From: DTU013 sp964490975 | GTDB taxonomy: Bacteria > Bacillota > Clostridia > Acetivibrionales > DTU013 | DNA length: 32,224 nt | Assembly: GCA_964490975.1 (NCBI GenBank) | Contig: CAZBEQ010000043.1 | Location: 1 to 32,224 of the forward strand | Reading direction: 5' to 3' | Shown: positions 23,450 through 31,868 of the stretch, piece by piece | Numbering within the stretch: position 1 is the first letter of the stretch | Layout: every line of letters starts with the position of its first letter | The notes under the pieces: generated by a model | The model's database searches: none | Told to the model about the DNA's origin: nothing | Seen by the model: only the letters and a program-made list of their open reading frames with translations | Program-made: the position numbers and the translations under genes

Positions 23450-25420
23450 CTACAAGCTTTGTACAGAATATGTCCTCTTCCCCAGCATTACATTAATTCC
23501 TATTCCCACCCCAAGCAATACCCAGAATACAGGAGCAATTGAAACTACACTGTCATTAAAAAGCTCTGCTACTATATATCCGCAGACTGCAGCAAAGCAG
23601 GCGACGCCAGCAATGGGCAGAAAGCTTGCAAAATCTTCTTTCCAGTATGTCTTGATGCTCAAAGCTATATATATCCCAAATATTGCAAGCATGGCAATCA
23701 GTGAAAGTACTCCGGTGTTTAAAGCTGTCTGTAAATACATGCTATGTGCTTTATCGACAAACATCGATCCTGTCTCATATAGCTTTAGCTTGTTCAAAAA
23801 GTCATACTGCGGAAAGTATAGAGCAAAGGTATCAGGCCCATTTCCAATAATCACCGTATTTTTTAACAGAGGCAGCGTCCTTGACCATATATAGCCTCTG
23901 TTTGACCCTATGGATTCATATCCTTTAAATCCAATGGATTCAATCGCCCGGCCGTTTCGGTATGTCAGCCACAAGTTGGAAGGACTTATCAAGCCTTGAT
24001 TGGTTAAAAATATATCCATAAGCTTATAATCGTTATAGAAAAGTTGTACGTATCCTTCCTCTGTTATCTTGTAACCAATATTGGAAAACCGTTCATCAGT
24101 GATATATAACATATCGTTTTTTGGCACGATATCTAATTCATTGCCATCCTCGTCTGTTAATTCCAACATTGAGCCTGCTTTTGCTACCATCCTGACAGTA
24201 CCATTATCTGTCACTAACTCGGCCTTTTCTTTATCCATCCTTACATCGTTGAGCCCCGTAAGTGTCTTATTCAAAGCAGCTAAAGCTTCGTCATTGTCTA
24301 CCTTGTTATAAAGCGTCATCAGACGGACAACACGGTTCGATATTGCTCCGTCCGAAATAATGTTGACCAGGGTCAAGCTGCAAATCATAAGTACTAGAAT
24401 AAACACTGCTGTCCGTTTATGCTTCCAAATCTTTTTCCTGTACATTACCAATAAAACTATAACTGCTGCTGCTATGCCTATAAACCCTGCACGTGAATTA
24501 CTGCCTACCAGGCTTATCATACTAATACCTAGCAATACGCCAAGCAAAAGTTCATGAACAATTTTTTTTGAGTATACGATCAATACCAAAATAACTGGCA
24601 ACACCATCGCCATATAGCTTCCAACGTAATTGGGGTTATAAAGTGTGGAGTATACTGTTCCAGCATCAAATTTGGATATTATTGTCCCTCCATCCAATGA
24701 AGCCGGCGTTACCAATCTTTGAAAGCCTTCCATATTGAAAATGTTTATGCCGAAATATTGTAATGTACCTATAACTGAAATAACGGCAGCAGATGAAAGG
24801 AGGCATACAAATAGTGTTTTAATTATTTTTTCGCTTTTGAAAATATTCATTGCCAAAAACATGATAAGTGAATATGCCAACAAAACAAAAGCTCCTTCAA
24901 ATCTTTCAAGGAAGCCAAAAAAAGATATTTGTTTATACTCTGAAAACGCTGCTGAAAGAAGGACTAAAATGTTAAAAACCCCTAAAGGTATATAATAGAT
25001 AATTCTTGGCCTGTTAAAAGGCTTGTCACGGTGTATAAACGTATAAGCAACTATGCCTGTAAATGTGAGCAGCAAAAGAAATACCATTTTATAATAGGAA
25101 AACAAATCATAGTGAGCACTATTTCCGTTCCAGTAAATGTTTCCCTGATAATTCAGTATTTCCTTGACAAATATAATCAATGGCACAACAGCAACTATCA
25201 GAATTAATGGAATTGCCATATATAATTCACGCTTTTGATTCTGAAAATCATTGCTCATTGATTCAGTTTTTAAACCTGGGCTTTGTCTATACTCTGTGGA
25301 TTTTTCCCTGCTTATCTTTGTATTCCTTGTGCTATTCTTTATATTATTTTCTATATTCTTATTATTAGCGTGTTCTAGTGTATCCGAGTTTTTAACCTCA
25401 AACAGTTGTGTTCCCAACAC
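23450..25420 (-). CDS. O-antigen polymerase/ligase-like membrane protein
   Basis: A 656-aa protein with about 10-12 predicted membrane helices, of the Wzy/WaaL (O-antigen ligase) superfamily, which polymerises or transfers lipid-linked glycans on the outer face of the membrane. A hydrophilic Asn/Lys/Ser-rich N-terminus of about 67 residues precedes the first helix. A large outward loop of roughly 150 residues (DNDEALAALNKTL through SPSNLWLTYRNG) comes before GSNRGYIWSRTLPLLKN and IIGNGPDTFALYF, motifs typical of the family's catalytic loop. The first codon is GTG (25420), with AAGGGGG only 4 bases upstream; a TTG at the next codon would have better spacing. Repeat-unit polymerase is the likeliest role here, but sequence cannot separate polymerase from ligase. 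Confidence 0.85.
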   Translation of the reverse strand: MLGTQLFEVKNSDTLEHANNKNIENNIKNSTRNTKISREKSTEYRQSPGLKTESMSNDFQNQKRELYMAIPLILIVAVVPLIIFVKEILNYQGNIYWNGNSAHYDLFSYYKMVFLLLLTFTGIVAYTFIHRDKPFNRPRIIYYIPLGVFNILVLLSAAFSEYKQISFFGFLERFEGAFVLLAYSLIMFLAMNIFKSEKIIKTLFVCLLSSAAVISVIGTLQYFGINIFNMEGFQRLVTPASLDGGTIISKFDAGTVYSTLYNPNYVGSYMAMVLPVILVLIVYSKKIVHELLLGVLLGISMISLVGSNSRAGFIGIAAAVIVLLVMYRKKIWKHKRTAVFILVLMICSLTLVNIISDGAISNRVVRLMTLYNKVDNDEALAALNKTLTGLNDVRMDKEKAELVTDNGTVRMVAKAGSMLELTDEDGNELDIVPKNDMLYITDERFSNIGYKITEEGYVQLFYNDYKLMDIFLTNQGLISPSNLWLTYRNGRAIESIGFKGYESIGSNRGYIWSRTLPLLKNTVIIGNGPDTFALYFPQYDFLNKLKLYETGSMFVDKAHSMYLQTALNTGVLSLIAMLAIFGIYIALSIKTYWKEDFASFLPIAGVACFAAVCGYIVAELFNDSVVSIAPVFWVLLGVGIGINVMLGKRTYSVQSL

Positions 25421-25442
25421 ATGACCCCCTTGTACTTCAAAA

Positions 25443-25471
25443 AGTATAGCACAAAAGATGTAGATTTAGAA
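25443..25471 (-). promoter_or_regulatory. promoter for the polymerase-rhamnose genes
   Basis: On the - strand TTCTAA (25471-25466) and TATACT (25448-25443) are 17 bases apart, with TGC before the -10 box (extended -10). Transcription would begin about 15 bases before the GTG start at 25420. Confidence 0.6.
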
Positions 25472-25505
25472 GATATAATGTAAAAATAAATAACACATTT
25501 ATTTT

Positions 25506-25551
25506 CTATTCAATTTGCTGTAAATTCATATTCTCACAGCAAATTGAATAG
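25506..25551. repeat. perfect 16-bp inverted repeat without a T tract
   Basis: CTATTCAATTTGCTGT (25506-25521) and its exact reverse complement (25536-25551) flank a 14-base loop. It lies in the 221-bp gap after the sulfatase-like gene. On the - strand it is followed by AAAATAAATG rather than a T run. It shares the core TCAATTTG/CAAATTGA with the inverted repeat at 4193-4226. Confidence 0.85.
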
Positions 25552-25641
25552 GGTTAAGGTTGTCTCCACATCATTAAGCTGCCGCCATCCAAATGTCACA
25601 AATGGGTTAACGGATTGCAAATAGGCTTATATCCATCCTAA

Positions 25642-28635
25642 TTATTGTCCTCCACCAAGACTCTTCTCTAATTTAATTTTGGTAACACCAAAGCTCAAAA
25701 TACGTGTGTCTTCATTTTTGCCGATACTCTTAGGAGAAATCGCACTAGGTGTTTTAAAACTAATCCTCTGGATATCATCTTTAATGCAATATTTTGCAGG
25801 AAGTATTATCGTTTTCTGTTTCTCGTCAATTTTAAGTGAATCAATTTTTGTTCCGTTATAGTAAACTTCGGTTTCACCCGATTCAGGCAGTGAAAAATAT
25901 TCTATGGACATTTCTATATCCTGTGGAGCATCCATTCTAAAGATGATTGAAGCCTCTTTTGCAGCCCAGCGGTGCGTTTCTTCCTGTTCCCACCATCCAT
26001 TTTCAATAAAGGAAGTATTATTTCCATCTTTTTCAAACCCAATTGTCAAGGGTTGGTCTGATAAAGCAGGTATTGAAGATTTATCCACCTTCTCGAGTTT
26101 TAACGTTTTGACCCCAATAGACAATACTCTTGAGTCCTCATTTTTTTTGATGCTTTTTGGAGAAACTGCTCCAGGTGCTTTAAAAGTAATTCTCTGAATA
26201 CCGTTATCGTTAAAATATTTAGCTGGTAAAAACATCGTCGTACTTCCACCATCAATCGACACATTACCAATTTTAGTCCCATTATAATAGACTTCGGTCT
26301 CCCCCGACTCTGGGAATGTAAAATAATCCATAGACATTTTGATGTTCTGAGGTGTATCCATTTTATAAATAATAGATGCTTCTTTTCCTACCCAACGATG
26401 CTGATCTTCCTGTTCCCACCAACCTGATTCAATAAAGGATTCACTATTACCTCCTTTGTTAAATCCAATTACTAAGGTTTTATCCGAAAATGTCTGCAAC
26501 TCAAATGTATTAATGACCATTGATTTATACATTATAGCAATAGTCCTAAAATCTTGGTTTTCGGAATTAATTCTATTTGCAGTCTGTGCATCTGAATATT
26601 CCAATACTATCTCTAATTGTTTATCCTGTACAAAATGATTTGGTACCAAAATGTCCAATGATGTTGTAACATTTTGTTCTCCCATGTAGGAACCATTAAT
26701 ATATATTTTTACCGATTGGTTATCATTTAAAACACCGGCTATATCAAAGCGAACTTTAACATCACTTTCCGGTTTTTTCTCTAATGGTATTACAATCTTT
26801 GATCTAGATCCTAATGACCAAGCCCAAGCTGCACCATCATCTGCATTACTTATCCCATACTCAAAATATTGCTGCGCCTCATTGTCATTACCGAAACTAA
26901 GCACCTTACCAAAAGTATACGTTGGAACTTTCACCTGTAAAATACCGTCTTTTGTATAGATCTGGCCTGTCTTTCTTGCAGAGGAAATATCATTGGCATT
27001 TCCTGAGAATGAATACTCTGTTAATGGGAGCAAATAATTCTGATTCGAGTCATCAATCCATTGATATAGTAAATATCTTCTTTCACGGCTTTCACTCTCT
27101 GATATATCAAAAACACTCCTACCATATTTTTTGTAATCCCCTGTGACTTGTTGCATTATAGTTGCCTGTAAATCTTCTTGTGAAACTGGTGCGTTAGAAG
27201 TAGTAAATGATTCATGCTGTCCAGCCTTTTTAACCATTAACATTGGATTCTGACTCATATCCCTGTACCCGTGATCTCCTAGCACAATAAATGTTGTGTT
27301 GTCATAGATACCGAGCTTCTTGAGTTGATCAATATAATCACTTACAATATTAAGGACAGCTAAAGCCTGCCCTTCTTCGGTAGCAGTACCATTAGCTGCA
27401 TATTCTATTTTTTCATTTATATTGAACGGAACATGAACACCATTCAAATGATATAATCTGAATGTGTTCATGTTATTTCCATCCCCAATACCCTTATCCA
27501 GCATTTCACGGTAAAAGTTATAATCCTGACTGTACTGTCCATCTGTACTTAAAATATTATAATTTTTTTCTTCATTTGATGCAAAGGTCTTCAACTGCTC
27601 AAAGTCCCCGCTATACATCCAAAAATTTTGTTTAAGTAAATGAGGCATATAGCGGTATGCTGTTAAACGATACATTAACTCTGATAATTTTACATGAGAA
27701 GAAACCTGTGGCTGCTCCTGAATAATATTATTTATCACTTTATTTTGCTGTCCGTCCACAAAATTAAGTTGTGTATAAATCCTTGTATCAAACCCATTAG
27801 CAGCCAGGTCACGGTAAAAATCAGTTTTTTGGTAGCTATCTTTTATATAATCGCTGAACGGCATAGTGTTTTCATTATACTTACCTGTCAGTATAAATGG
27901 TAGTGCACCCTTCGTTCTTGGATAAGCGCTTAATGTATTTTCAAAATAAGTGAAATCAGAAAACTTATCTTTGTAGTCAGGATGTTTTTCAATAATTTCG
28001 CTAAATAGACCGCCATCGAAAGTATCCAAAACAAATACAATAACATTCTTATTCTTTGAGAGTTCGAATTTATCTTGATTTGACAAATAAAATTCATTTT
28101 TAGAAGTATTTGTATTCATCAGAATTAGCGTCGTTAGTGTTACTACCTGCAATGCTACCAAGAAAAGTGGCACTGCTGTTACAATTCTGTCGAACACAGT
28201 TTCTTTTAATTTTTTAAAATTAGCAAAGAATACAGGGCCTAAAATCAGGATAATCCAGATAGCTGTATTTATAAATGCCCAGACTTTATATTTGCTCCAA
28301 TCAATTTCTGTACCATTCAGACTACCATAATTGACATTCATTAAATTACCTTGAACATATAGGGCAATACCACCCCCTAACATAAGAGCAATAGCATTCC
28401 GATACCCTTTTCCCTTAAATAGAAGTAATATAATCATGCTACAGCAAAACAATAAAATAAAAACCGGTATTGTCGATATAACCATATCAATCGGTAAGAA
28501 CCACAACTCGCTCGCATTACTGTAATATAATTCCAATGGGCCAAAAATGCAAAAAGTGAATGCCACCAGTAAGCTAACTCCTAAAGATTGAAGTGTTTTT
28601 TTTCTATCTAGTTTTCCGAGTATTTTTTTCTCCAT
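25642..28635 (-). CDS. membrane sulfatase/LtaS-like protein with tandem C-terminal modules
   Basis: A 997-aa protein of the alkaline phosphatase superfamily. Four or five N-terminal membrane helices (about 20-175) precede an outward-facing sulfatase-type domain (about 195-515). VFVLDTFDGG supplies the likely nucleophile Thr205 beside metal ligand Asp204; GVHVPF (about 399-404) and LGDHGYRD (452-459) supply further ligands. Three beta-rich modules follow: one divergent (about 576-711) and two close copies (about 720-849 and 862-991) sharing GWWEQE, EASII and SGETEVYYNGTKI with a 142-residue period. Such layouts serve as phospho-alcohol transferases (LtaS type) or as sulfatases/phosphatases; a glycan-modifying role fits the locus. 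The ATG at 28635 follows AAGGAG; an in-frame TTG at 28662 is less likely. Confidence 0.85.
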   Translation of the reverse strand: MEKKILGKLDRKKTLQSLGVSLLVAFTFCIFGPLELYYSNASELWFLPIDMVISTIPVFILLFCCSMIILLLFKGKGYRNAIALMLGGGIALYVQGNLMNVNYGSLNGTEIDWSKYKVWAFINTAIWIILILGPVFFANFKKLKETVFDRIVTAVPLFLVALQVVTLTTLILMNTNTSKNEFYLSNQDKFELSKNKNVIVFVLDTFDGGLFSEIIEKHPDYKDKFSDFTYFENTLSAYPRTKGALPFILTGKYNENTMPFSDYIKDSYQKTDFYRDLAANGFDTRIYTQLNFVDGQQNKVINNIIQEQPQVSSHVKLSELMYRLTAYRYMPHLLKQNFWMYSGDFEQLKTFASNEEKNYNILSTDGQYSQDYNFYREMLDKGIGDGNNMNTFRLYHLNGVHVPFNINEKIEYAANGTATEEGQALAVLNIVSDYIDQLKKLGIYDNTTFIVLGDHGYRDMSQNPMLMVKKAGQHESFTTSNAPVSQEDLQATIMQQVTGDYKKYGRSVFDISESESRERRYLLYQWIDDSNQNYLLPLTEYSFSGNANDISSARKTGQIYTKDGILQVKVPTYTFGKVLSFGNDNEAQQYFEYGISNADDGAAWAWSLGSRSKIVIPLEKKPESDVKVRFDIAGVLNDNQSVKIYINGSYMGEQNVTTSLDILVPNHFVQDKQLEIVLEYSDAQTANRINSENQDFRTIAIMYKSMVINTFELQTFSDKTLVIGFNKGGNSESFIESGWWEQEDQHRWVGKEASIIYKMDTPQNIKMSMDYFTFPESGETEVYYNGTKIGNVSIDGGSTTMFLPAKYFNDNGIQRITFKAPGAVSPKSIKKNEDSRVLSIGVKTLKLEKVDKSSIPALSDQPLTIGFEKDGNNTSFIENGWWEQEETHRWAAKEASIIFRMDAPQDIEMSIEYFSLPESGETEVYYNGTKIDSLKIDEKQKTIILPAKYCIKDDIQRISFKTPSAISPKSIGKNEDTRILSFGVTKIKLEKSLGGGQ
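25663..26478 (-). repeat. tandem duplicated module in the sulfatase-like gene
   Basis: Two protein-level repeats of about 130 residues (26478-26089 and 26052-25663) start 426 bases apart and share most residues of long blocks, such as FIExGWWEQE and FPESGETEVYYNGTKI-type strings. They appear to be a recent internal duplication of a carbohydrate-binding-like beta domain. Confidence 0.85.
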
Positions 28636-28702
28636 TGTAATTTGCTCCTTCAAGTGATCCAAAGTCTTTAATTGCTCATATTATTATAGACTATAGTATT
28701 TT

Positions 28703-29161
28703 TTATTGCAATAAATCCTTAATATATTTGCTTCTTATACCCAATCTCTCGCCACATTCGATATCCCATGGCTTATCTCCTACCATAACCGATCTGGCAA
28801 GGTCAATGTCAAAATCCCTACATGCCTGTTCTATCATACCTGTTTCCGGTTTTCTACAGTGACACGGTCCAGTCACGTCAGGATGGTGCGGGCAAAAATA
28901 AAAAGCATCAATATGCGCACCAATTTTTGAAAGTTCCTTATTTATATGGCGATGCAATATATGCACGTGCTCTTCCTTATAATAACCCCTGGCAATTCCT
29001 GCCTGATTGGTAATAACTATCACCAGAAATCCATTTTCATTATACTTTTTAATGAGTTCCGGGACTCCCTCTATAAATTCAAAGTCCTCGACCTGGTAAA
29101 GATAGTTTTTTTCGATATTTATCGTACCATCACGATCCAGAAATAAAGCAGGCCTTTTCAT
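28703..29161 (-). CDS. gmhB: GmhB-type HAD phosphatase
   Basis: A 152-aa HAD-superfamily phosphatase of the histidinol-phosphate/heptose-bisphosphate group. LFLDRDGTIN carries the nucleophile Asp8 and acid Asp10, VITNQAGIARG is motif II, and VMVGDKPWDIECG is motif IV. CPHHPDVTGPCHCRKP is the zinc-binding Cys/His loop of GmhB. It overlaps the upstream nucleotidyltransferase gene by ATGA. In heptose pathways GmhB removes the 7-phosphate of heptose-1,7-bisphosphate before nucleotide activation. The isomerase GmhA and kinase HddA are not in the window and would have to lie to the right or elsewhere, so a heptose product is likely but not proven. Confidence 0.85.
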   Translation of the reverse strand: MKRPALFLDRDGTINIEKNYLYQVEDFEFIEGVPELIKKYNENGFLVIVITNQAGIARGYYKEEHVHILHRHINKELSKIGAHIDAFYFCPHHPDVTGPCHCRKPETGMIEQACRDFDIDLARSVMVGDKPWDIECGERLGIRSKYIKDLLQ

Positions 29162-29841
29162 TTTATAAATTCCTCACATGCTCTATAATAGTCTTCAGGA
29201 ACACCAATATCTATAAAGTACCCTTCACTTTCAAGTGCACCAATATTTAGAATGTCTATCTGTTTTTCCATAAAATCCTTCTCGAATGAAAAACTTCCAT
29301 CGGGTAAAAATTCAAAAATTTTACTCTTTAAAAGATAAATGCCTCCATTAATAAAACCTTCCATCATCGGCTTTTTTTCTTTAAAATCTTTTATAAACCC
29401 ATCTTGTATTGATAAAGTACCATAACGATCAAAGTTTTTTAACCTTTTTACGGCTATCATCATATCACATATAGAATCCTGAGCCTTAAAAAGCATTTGG
29501 CTCAAGTTAACATCAAAAAATGTATCCCCATTGATTACAAAGACATCCTTATCCCGACATAACCTGAGTGCTTGTTTTATTGCGCCGCCAGTGCCGAGCG
29601 GTTTGTCTTCATAAGAATAAAGCAGATCGGCTTGCTTGTATCTATTTCCATAAAAGCCGGTTATACATTCACTTTTGTACCCAACAGCCATAATAAACCG
29701 AGTTACGCCTTTATGAATCAAATCATCAAAAATGTATGATAAAAAAGGCCTATCTCCAATTGGTGCCATTGGTTTTGGCACATTTGATACGATATGCGAA
29801 AGTCGAGTACCAAAGCCACCCGCAAGAATAATACATTCCAT
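29158..29841 (-). CDS. sugar-1-phosphate nucleotidyltransferase (HddC-like)
   Basis: A 227-aa NTP-transferase enzyme: MECIILAGGFGTRLSHIVSN and PKPMAPIGDRPFL form the nucleotide site, and FVINGDTFFDV holds the metal-binding Asp. It resembles D-glycero-D-manno-heptose-1-phosphate guanylyltransferase (HddC) and related sugar-phosphate nucleotidyltransferases. Pairing by ATGA overlap with a GmhB-like phosphatase supports a nucleotide-heptose route. The ATG at 29841 is preferred because GGGGT lies upstream and the family starts there; an ATG at 29859 would overlap the previous stop by ATGA but has only an A run before it. Confidence 0.85.
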   Translation of the reverse strand: MECIILAGGFGTRLSHIVSNVPKPMAPIGDRPFLSYIFDDLIHKGVTRFIMAVGYKSECITGFYGNRYKQADLLYSYEDKPLGTGGAIKQALRLCRDKDVFVINGDTFFDVNLSQMLFKAQDSICDMMIAVKRLKNFDRYGTLSIQDGFIKDFKEKKPMMEGFINGGIYLLKSKIFEFLPDGSFSFEKDFMEKQIDILNIGALESEGYFIDIGVPEDYYRACEEFIK

Positions 29842-29855
29842 ATTTCTACCCCGAT

Positions 29856-31853
29856 TCATTTTTTTTTCAAATGGACCATCAATCCTCCAACATATAACTC
29901 TTGCTTTGTATAACGGCTTTTTAATTTCATATAAATATCATCTGTAAGTTCATTTATTGAAGTACCATCTACCCATGTTAACCTATTCCATAGCTTACTT
30001 TCGGCCAACTCTTTTATCTGCAAGCCGCTTTTCAAAAAAGCGCTTTTCAAATACTTTATATCCTTTCTGTTTATCTTAGGAGCTTTATAGATTTCTTCAC
30101 ATACCTGTTTAGCATTCTCATTACCTTCTGAATCTTTTAAGTAGTTAAACATCTCATCATAATTCATGTAAAGATGACCCCATGGTGGAATTTTGAGAGT
30201 CTTTTCTGCATCCCAGTGATTCCAATGGTGTCCCATAATACATGACCATATTGGAGCAAAATCCGTAAAAAATTCACCATTAGGCCGCAATACTCTTCTA
30301 ATTTCAGTCAGGCATTTTTCAGGATTTGCTATATGTTCGAAACTCGCTAGCGATATAACTAAATCAAAACTGTTATCTGGGAATTGCAGTGACTCACCAT
30401 CCCCATTCAAAATGTTCCAGTTACTACCTTTTAAATCATTAGTCATCCCCCACCACTCACGTAAGAATGGATCAACACCAGTTATATTTGATGAAGGGTA
30501 ATTCTGAGCTATCTTTCGAGTCAAACTCCCTGCACCACAACCAATTTCAAGAATAGTCTTTTTATTCAAGTCTATTCTTTTAGTTAATTTATTCAGAAAA
30601 TTTGTTTCATTATCACTTAATTCCACTGACAAAATTTCCTGATAGCCTTTCTTCAATAGTTCTACGCATTTCTGAACAGTATACTCTTCCTTTACTGTTC
30701 TATGTGCATTCTCAATAATCCTGTACAGTAAACTTTCATCCTGCAAAAGCTTGATAACTCCAGCTGCAAATTCATAGGGTTCATCGGCAAGTATTATGTT
30801 ATCCATATGTCTTGCATCAAGGCCTTCCGCTCCCAAATTTGTAGAAACTATTGGAATCTTTGATGCCCATGCTGTAGGAATTTTAACCCTTGCCCCAGCA
30901 CCAATCCAAAGAGGTACAATAAACACTTTGCTTCCATGAAAGAATTTTTTATCATCCTTCTGCTCTCCCCAGAATTTAATGCTTGGATGTGCTTTTGCTG
31001 CTTTTACCAAATCACCCATAGGATTGCCGAAACCTACAATATTCAGCTTAACCTGCGGCATTTCCTTCAATATAATCGGGAATACCTTCTCGATGAACCA
31101 CAGAAGGCCTTGTGCATTTGGATACCATTCCATTGTCCCCAGATACAAAAGATCATATGGCTGATTTCTTGCATCATCTTCCGGCGTATACTTATTTACA
31201 TCAATCCCTCCACCTGTAGGAACAGTGAAAACATGCCTGATATGACCTATTTCCTTCACCATCTGCGCTTCTATTGAAGATACGGTAAATACAGCATCAA
31301 ACCAACCCCAAACCTTGCATTCCCAATCATACATTGTTTTATAGCGTGTTTCTATTATATGTTTTTCCTCAGGTCTTGCATACTTACTCCACCTTTGATA
31401 TATCAAGTACTCTGCGTTATGCAAATCTAGAACAAATTTCGACTGAGGACTCGCCAATCTAAGACTCGGAACTATCCATGCAAGCTGTGAATGCTCAATC
31501 TGTATCACATCATATTGAGTATTCTTCACCATTTCTATAGCTTTATCCTGTAGTTCCCGGCTAATTGTCACCCATACTTCTTTGGAAAATCCTTGCGGTG
31601 AACCTTCCTCTGTATTAAGATAATGGCGTGTTATAACACCAGTTACAGAATTCACTACGGGAATATTCATTAAAAAGTCTCTACATTTATTTACATATTC
31701 CTTTTCCCAAGTAGAAAATAGAAAATCTACAGATATATTATCCTCCATTGTCATTTCCATATATGGAGATATAATGCGAAGAGCACCGCCAGATACTGGC
31801 GGACAAGTCATGTAATATGATATATCCAGTATTTTTATAGCTTTTTCGTTCAT
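29856..31853 (-). CDS. GT4 glycosyltransferase fused to a SAM methyltransferase
   Basis: A 665-aa two-domain protein. Residues 1-405 are a GT-B glycosyltransferase of GT4 type: an N-terminal Rossmann half with PPVSGGALR (18-26), then VPTGGGIDVNKY, LYLGTMEWYPNAQGL and the donor site IGAGARVKIPTAWASKIP (317-334). The usual EX7E motif is not obvious. Residues 415-665 are a class I methyltransferase: TILEIGCGAGSLTRKIA (433-449, SAM loop), ITGVDPF and FDLVISLASFEHI (496-508), HW-rich after that. The enzyme may add a sugar and then methylate it, or cap the chain. GGGGGAG precedes the ATG at a good distance. It follows the coiled-coil gene by 15 bp. Confidence 0.87.
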   Translation of the reverse strand: MNEKAIKILDISYYMTCPPVSGGALRIISPYMEMTMEDNISVDFLFSTWEKEYVNKCRDFLMNIPVVNSVTGVITRHYLNTEEGSPQGFSKEVWVTISRELQDKAIEMVKNTQYDVIQIEHSQLAWIVPSLRLASPQSKFVLDLHNAEYLIYQRWSKYARPEEKHIIETRYKTMYDWECKVWGWFDAVFTVSSIEAQMVKEIGHIRHVFTVPTGGGIDVNKYTPEDDARNQPYDLLYLGTMEWYPNAQGLLWFIEKVFPIILKEMPQVKLNIVGFGNPMGDLVKAAKAHPSIKFWGEQKDDKKFFHGSKVFIVPLWIGAGARVKIPTAWASKIPIVSTNLGAEGLDARHMDNIILADEPYEFAAGVIKLLQDESLLYRIIENAHRTVKEEYTVQKCVELLKKGYQEILSVELSDNETNFLNKLTKRIDLNKKTILEIGCGAGSLTRKIAQNYPSSNITGVDPFLREWWGMTNDLKGSNWNILNGDGESLQFPDNSFDLVISLASFEHIANPEKCLTEIRRVLRPNGEFFTDFAPIWSCIMGHHWNHWDAEKTLKIPPWGHLYMNYDEMFNYLKDSEGNENAKQVCEEIYKAPKINRKDIKYLKSAFLKSGLQIKELAESKLWNRLTWVDGTSINELTDDIYMKLKSRYTKQELYVGGLMVHLKKK

Positions 31854-31868
31854 GAATACTCCCCCAAT

